Below are positions 60,065 through 64,000 of a DNA stretch of 64,000 nucleotides, one piece after another. The notes beneath the pieces were generated by a model. It was not told the DNA's origin. It did not search any database and saw nothing but the letters and a program-made list of their open reading frames with translations. The DNA lies in the NCBI RefSeq assembly GCF_035974275.1, contig NZ_CP142422.1, positions 4,340,001 through 4,404,000 on the forward strand, written 5' to 3'. Position 1 is the first letter of the stretch. Each line of letters starts with the position of its first letter. This DNA is from Chryseobacterium sp. MYb264 (GTDB taxonomy: Bacteria; Bacteroidota; Bacteroidia; Flavobacteriales; Weeksellaceae). The position numbers and the translations under genes are program-made.

Positions 60065-63000
60065 TTAAAAAGTGATGTCAACGCCTGATAAGATAAATCT
60101 GCTTCTTGGATAAGCAGCGTAATCTACACCTGGTGTTAAAGGATTTCTTCTGGTATTGGCCTCAGGATCATATCCTGAATATCCAGTGATTGTAAATACA
60201 TTGTTCATGGTAAAATACAATCTGAAGTTTGAAAGACCTAATTGCTTAGTAAATTCTTTTCCGAGAGAGTAGCCCACTGTAATGTTGTTCAACCTCAGGA
60301 AAGAACCATCTTCAATAGCATACGAGTGTAAGAAATAAGCACCTGCAGGAGGAGTCCATCCTGTGGTATTGGCATTTAATGCAGCTAATGCTGTAGGATC
60401 GTTTACTTTTTCTCCGGCAGCATTAAACCATTTCCATCTGTCGGCAACTTCTGCCAACATATTATTGTCTTTGTATAAATATTGTGTTGAATATTCTATT
60501 TTATTGGCGTTATATACCTTATTACCCACTGAGAAGTTGAACATCATACTCATATCCCAGTTTTTGTAACGGAAAGTCTGGCTGAACCCACCGTAGAACT
60601 TAGGCTGTGCATTTCCTAGGTCCATCATATCTTTATTATCAATTACACCATCACCATTAAGATCCTGAAGTTTAAGATCTCCCGGCTGTACTGGCTTTGC
60701 ACCATTTGCTGCTGCTGCCGAACTTGGAATGCCTGCTTTTAACGTATAAACCTGAGTGGTTGGGTTATAATCAAAATCACTTACTTCATATCTTCCAGCA
60801 GTTTGATATCCCCAGAAAGTACCTACTGGCTTACCAACCTGTACCAGGAAATCATTTAAGCTGTTCTGCCAACCAGAAGGATATAGGTAAGAAAAAGAAC
60901 TTGGAGAAGCATTATTCCCTAAGCTTTTGATGGTATTTTTGTTTGATGAAATATTAGCATCCATTTTCCAAGTGAACTTATCATTACTGATAATGGTAGT
61001 TCCTATGGAAAATTCAATCCCTTTATTGGTCGTGCTTCCAGAGTTTTGATATTGATATTCGTATCCCGTTGTTTTAGGAATCTGTGCTAAAAGTAATAAA
61101 TCTTTCGTATCGGTCTGATATAAATCTAAAGCACCATATACTTTTCCTTTGAAAAATCCGAAATCTAAACCAATGTTTTTAGACGTTGCCGTTTCCCATT
61201 TTACGTTTTTATTCGCCAGGATATTACCTGTAGTGGCTCCCGGAGTTACATTGGTTCCGAAAGCATATCCGTAATCAGACGATGTTGTAAAGAACGTATC
61301 ATACAAGAAAGATCCGATTCTGTTATTTCCGGAAAGACCATATCCTAAACGAAGTTTTAATTCGCTGATGGTCTGGCTTTCTTTTAAGAAATTTTCCTCA
61401 GTAATTTTCCAAGCGGCAGAAGCAGCAGGGAAATATCCCCATCTGTTTCCTGGTCCGAAAACGCTGGAACCATCTGCTCTCATGGAAGCGGTAAGGATGT
61501 ATTTATTTTTGAAAATATAGTTGGCTCTACCAAAGAATGAAGCCAAACGATCAGGGTTTCTTCCTGCTCTCGGCGCATCCTGTACCAATCCTGGTGGAGG
61601 CGATGCCGATTGAATGTTTGCAAATGCTTCTTCCGCATTGATTGATTTAGGGAACCATTTGATGGTCATTGCTAATGATTCTCCATCAGTTTTTACCATT
61701 TCCTGACCTACCAATAGATCTACTTTATGGTTTCCGAATGTTTTGCGGTAGTTTAAAGTATTGGTATTGGTAATTCTTCTTGTTTGAGATTTGTTTAAAA
61801 CAACAACAGGCTGATCGTTATTCTGTCTTGCAACAGAAGTGATAGATCCTGAAAACTGATTGATGTATTCATCTCTCTGTACATATCCGATTACACTTCT
61901 GAAGGTAAAATCTTTACTGATTTTATACTCTAAAGTTCCGTTTAATAATAAATCGTTTCTTCCGTTTTCTTTAATCTCGTTATTCGCTAAAAGAATAGGG
62001 TTTACAAGATTGGTTTCATTCGCAAATAACGGATCGAAATCGTCCACATTTACATTAGATCCACCTTCAAACGGCTGGTATCTCACGGCATTTCTCAATC
62101 TGTTTGTTCCTTGAGAACCTGTAGAAGATGTTCCTGCCCCGAAAATCGTTTGTCTGCTGTATCTGGCATTCAAAGTCATGCTCAACTTCTTCGAAATATC
62201 ATAATCGTATTTGAAGTTGGCCATGTTTCTTTTAAATCCGGAACCAATCATGATTCCGTCTTCCTGCATATTATTTAATGATAATGAGAACGATGAATTA
62301 TCTGATCCTCCGGTTACAGAAAGATTGTGCGTAAAGTTGAAGGCTTCTCTTCCGAATACTTCATCCTGCCAGTCTCTTGTTTTTAGTTTTTTGTAGTCTT
62401 CAAGTTTATCATAAGTACCATATCGTGTGACAAATGCATCCATATCGGTCTGTACTCCGCCTCTGTTATACGCTTCATATTGATAGAGCACATATTGGTA
62501 AGGATCTAATACATCAATTGTGTTTTGTATTTTTCTTACTCCTAGAAACCCGTTATAGTTGATTGATGTTTTGGCTCTCTTACGTCCTCCTTTGGTCGTG
62601 ATCAAAACAACACCGTTCGCCCCTCTTGCACCATAAATATTGGTGGAAGACGCGTCTTTTAGTACCTCAATAGATTCAATTTCTTTTGGAGATAAGATAG
62701 ATAGTGCATTATCCATCTGTACCCCATCTACTATATAGAGTGGTGCATTACTCCCCGTGATAGAGTTTCCTCCACGGATAACGATATCCACGTCCGCGCC
62801 AGGAGAACCTTCACTTAACGAAACCTGTACTCCGGCCATTCTTCCCTGGATAGCTTCGGCAGCATTGGTGGAAGGCATATCTTTAATTGCATCTGCCTTT
62901 ACAGAAGCAACAGAATTGGTAACATCCTTTTTAGAAACTTTGGTATATCCTACCAAAACCACTTCGTCGATTTTAGTTTCTTTTTCCTTTTTCGGTTCTT

Positions 63001-63079
63001 TTTCTTGAGCCATAGCAAGGACTGGAAGTAGAAAAACAGTTAAATATAACCACTTTATTGATTGTACTCTTTTATCCAT
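60065..63079 (-). CDS. SusC/RagA TonB-dependent outer-membrane receptor
   Basis: 1004 residues. A signal peptide (LYLTVFLLPVLAMAQ) is followed by a short charged linker and the plug (VDEVVLVGY-type TKIDEVVLVGYTKVSKKDVT, AIQGRMAGVQVSLSEGSPGA, VDIVIRGGNSITGSNAPLYI, SIEVLKDASSTNIYGARGAN). A 22-strand barrel ends in YPRSRFILSGVDITF with the terminal Phe. The carboxypeptidase-like domain that usually precedes the plug in SusC proteins is missing. It imports pectin oligomers with SusD. It is the first gene of the long minus-strand unit. Confidence 0.95.
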   Translation of the reverse strand: MDKRVQSIKWLYLTVFLLPVLAMAQEKEPKKEKETKIDEVVLVGYTKVSKKDVTNSVASVKADAIKDMPSTNAAEAIQGRMAGVQVSLSEGSPGADVDIVIRGGNSITGSNAPLYIVDGVQMDNALSILSPKEIESIEVLKDASSTNIYGARGANGVVLITTKGGRKRAKTSINYNGFLGVRKIQNTIDVLDPYQYVLYQYEAYNRGGVQTDMDAFVTRYGTYDKLEDYKKLKTRDWQDEVFGREAFNFTHNLSVTGGSDNSSFSLSLNNMQEDGIMIGSGFKRNMANFKYDYDISKKLSMTLNARYSRQTIFGAGTSSTGSQGTNRLRNAVRYQPFEGGSNVNVDDFDPLFANETNLVNPILLANNEIKENGRNDLLLNGTLEYKISKDFTFRSVIGYVQRDEYINQFSGSITSVARQNNDQPVVVLNKSQTRRITNTNTLNYRKTFGNHKVDLLVGQEMVKTDGESLAMTIKWFPKSINAEEAFANIQSASPPPGLVQDAPRAGRNPDRLASFFGRANYIFKNKYILTASMRADGSSVFGPGNRWGYFPAASAAWKITEENFLKESQTISELKLRLGYGLSGNNRIGSFLYDTFFTTSSDYGYAFGTNVTPGATTGNILANKNVKWETATSKNIGLDFGFFKGKVYGALDLYQTDTKDLLLLAQIPKTTGYEYQYQNSGSTTNKGIEFSIGTTIISNDKFTWKMDANISSNKNTIKSLGNNASPSSFSYLYPSGWQNSLNDFLVQVGKPVGTFWGYQTAGRYEVSDFDYNPTTQVYTLKAGIPSSAAAANGAKPVQPGDLKLQDLNGDGVIDNKDMMDLGNAQPKFYGGFSQTFRYKNWDMSMMFNFSVGNKVYNANKIEYSTQYLYKDNNMLAEVADRWKWFNAAGEKVNDPTALAALNANTTGWTPPAGAYFLHSYAIEDGSFLRLNNITVGYSLGKEFTKQLGLSNFRLYFTMNNVFTITGYSGYDPEANTRRNPLTPGVDYAAYPRSRFILSGVDITF

Positions 63080-63208
63080 TTTGTATCCTTATAGTTTTAA
63101 TTCTTGGTTGAAAGTTTTATCTCTGTCTTTTGTGTTTTTAGTGGATTTGTACGTATTCTACAGGGTTTCTAGTGGTCAATATTCTCCGAAAGAATTACGC
63201 ATTTAGAG

Positions 63209-63222
63209 TGCAATCGATTGCG
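63209..63222. promoter_or_regulatory. Operator-like palindrome near susC
   Basis: TGCAATCGATTGCG: a 12-bp perfect palindrome GCAATCGATTGC at 63210-63221, about 130 bp upstream of the susC start. The form is that of a LacI-family operator. Confidence 0.65.
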
Positions 63223-63894
63223 TAAGTTTTCATTATAAAATATCTTGGCTTCTAAACTAATATTATTTTCCATTACACAAAGAAAAAAATATTATTTTTT
63301 CATTAAATTGATTGCTTAAGTGTGGAAATTTAATAAAACATTTGTTAGTTAGTTTTTTGTAATTAATTGAATATTAATTAATTGTTGTTATCGTGTTAAT
63401 TGATAACTATTGTTAATAAGTTTTCAATTTAAGCGCTGTTTAATGATTTAAAACTTAAAATTTTCTTAAAAATATCACTTTTTTTGCCTGAATAAAATCC
63501 CCAAATTAATGCTCAAGAGTAAAAAAAATACAGTTTTCCTGATTTTTGTCACCTTTTTGGGTGAATATTTCTAACCTTATTTTGTACTTATTAAAGATTG
63601 AACTTAATATCTATTAGATGTAGAGTATATTTAGATATTTATTGTCGATTCGGTAGCTGTTGTTTTACAGTTTTATTTTGGCACGATTTTATATTTAAAC
63701 CATAGTTAAGCATTAATTTTGGTTAAACAAAACCTTACTATTTTCGTGAAAATTTTCTTAATTTCTTGTGGATTTAAATTTTATTATATTGTTTTTCAGT
63801 TAATTACAAATTAAAATGAATTTATTGTTAACTAATTGAAGAATAATTATATATTTATCCCACAAGTATTTCTACAGAATTTTAGTGTAATTTA

Positions 63895-63910
63895 TGCAAT
63901 CGATTACGCA
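63895..63910. promoter_or_regulatory. Operator-like palindrome near kduI
   Basis: TGCAATCGATTACGCA contains the same AATCGATT core flanked by TGC and GCA, 50 bp upstream of the kduI start, well placed to control it. Confidence 0.65.
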
Positions 63911-63959
63911 GTGTTTAACAGGTTTTCACAAAACCGCAAAAGAAAAAGTATAAAGTAGT

Positions 63960-64000
63960 ATGACAAAATCAGAATTTCGTTACGCCCATCATCCGGATGA
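63960..64000 (+). CDS. kduI: 5-keto-4-deoxyuronate isomerase, N-terminus (partial)
   Basis: Thirteen codons before the window ends, starting ATG at 63960 and reading MTKSEFRYAHHPD. This matches the opening of Bacteroidota KduI, and the context (pectin locus, KdgF gene, shared operator) supports it. KduI converts 5-keto-4-deoxyuronate to 3-deoxy-D-glycero-2,5-hexodiulosonate. The evidence is short but specific. Confidence 0.6.
   Translation, partial: MTKSEFRYAHHPD

Larger units (their letters stand above)
63080..63959. promoter_or_regulatory. Divergent regulatory region between susC and kduI
   Basis: 880 bp without any open frame, very AT-rich, carrying the promoters of both the susCD unit (minus) and kduI (plus). 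It contains the palindromes at 63209-63222 and 63895-63910 and a half-site ATTGATTGCTTAA at 63307-63319. I did not find convincing -33/-7 pairs by eye. Confidence 0.75.

Overview
The window is chromosomal DNA of a Bacteroidota member of the Flavobacteriia, most likely Chryseobacterium or a close relative. The evidence is the AT-rich sequence, a SusC/SusD pair, a C-terminal type IX secretion sorting signal on a nuclease, MKK-type signal peptides ending in AQ or SAQ, Bacteroidota-type TAnnTTTG promoter boxes, and the style of the housekeeping genes.

Region 1 (1-5171) is core chromosome: the start of a probable DUF349 protein, aroE, a secreted endonuclease, a LolC/E-type permease, rbfA, methylmalonyl-CoA epimerase and a tRNA with anticodon CAT.

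Region 2 (5100-20191) is a 15-kb genomic island inserted into the 3' end of that tRNA. Both ends carry the 13-bp tRNA-end sequence CAGGTGGGACCAC, and a tyrosine integrase lies next to the tRNA. The island holds a HTH protein, a replication-initiator-like gene split by an insertion sequence, a HEPN-like protein, and a DNA phosphorothioation operon: dndC, dndD, a dndE fused to a HerA/FtsK-like ATPase, a four-helix membrane protein, a GIY-YIG nuclease and dndB. There is no dndA and no dndFGH. The ATPase fusion and the GIY-YIG gene look like an alternative restriction arm, and this is the most interesting system in the window.

Region 3 (20271-32260) is a patchwork of mobile elements and accessory genes. 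It has a second identical copy of the island's insertion sequence in inverted orientation; a PAAR-like (DUF4280) protein with a polymorphic lysozyme-like effector and an overlapping lipoprotein immunity gene; an IS5-type element; three tandem secreted paralogues; and an IS1182-type element with an 8-bp target duplication.

Region 4 (32825-64000) has a VIT/vWA protein followed by a large pectin and rhamnogalacturonan utilisation locus. From right to left it contains the edge of kduI, susC, susD, two pectin methylesterases (CE8), three pectate lyases (two PL1, one PL10), two DUF4861 proteins, GH105, GH43, GH28, a CE12 rhamnogalacturonan acetylesterase, three further alpha/beta-hydrolase esterases, a KdgF-type cupin, GH95 and a DUF1593 protein. 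The enzymes would de-esterify and cut homogalacturonan and rhamnogalacturonan outside the cell and in the periplasm, import oligomers through SusCD, and convert unsaturated uronate through KdgF and KduI. Palindromes of the TGCAATCGATTGCA type near susC/kduI, PL1 and DUF4861 suggest a LacI-type regulator that is not in the window.
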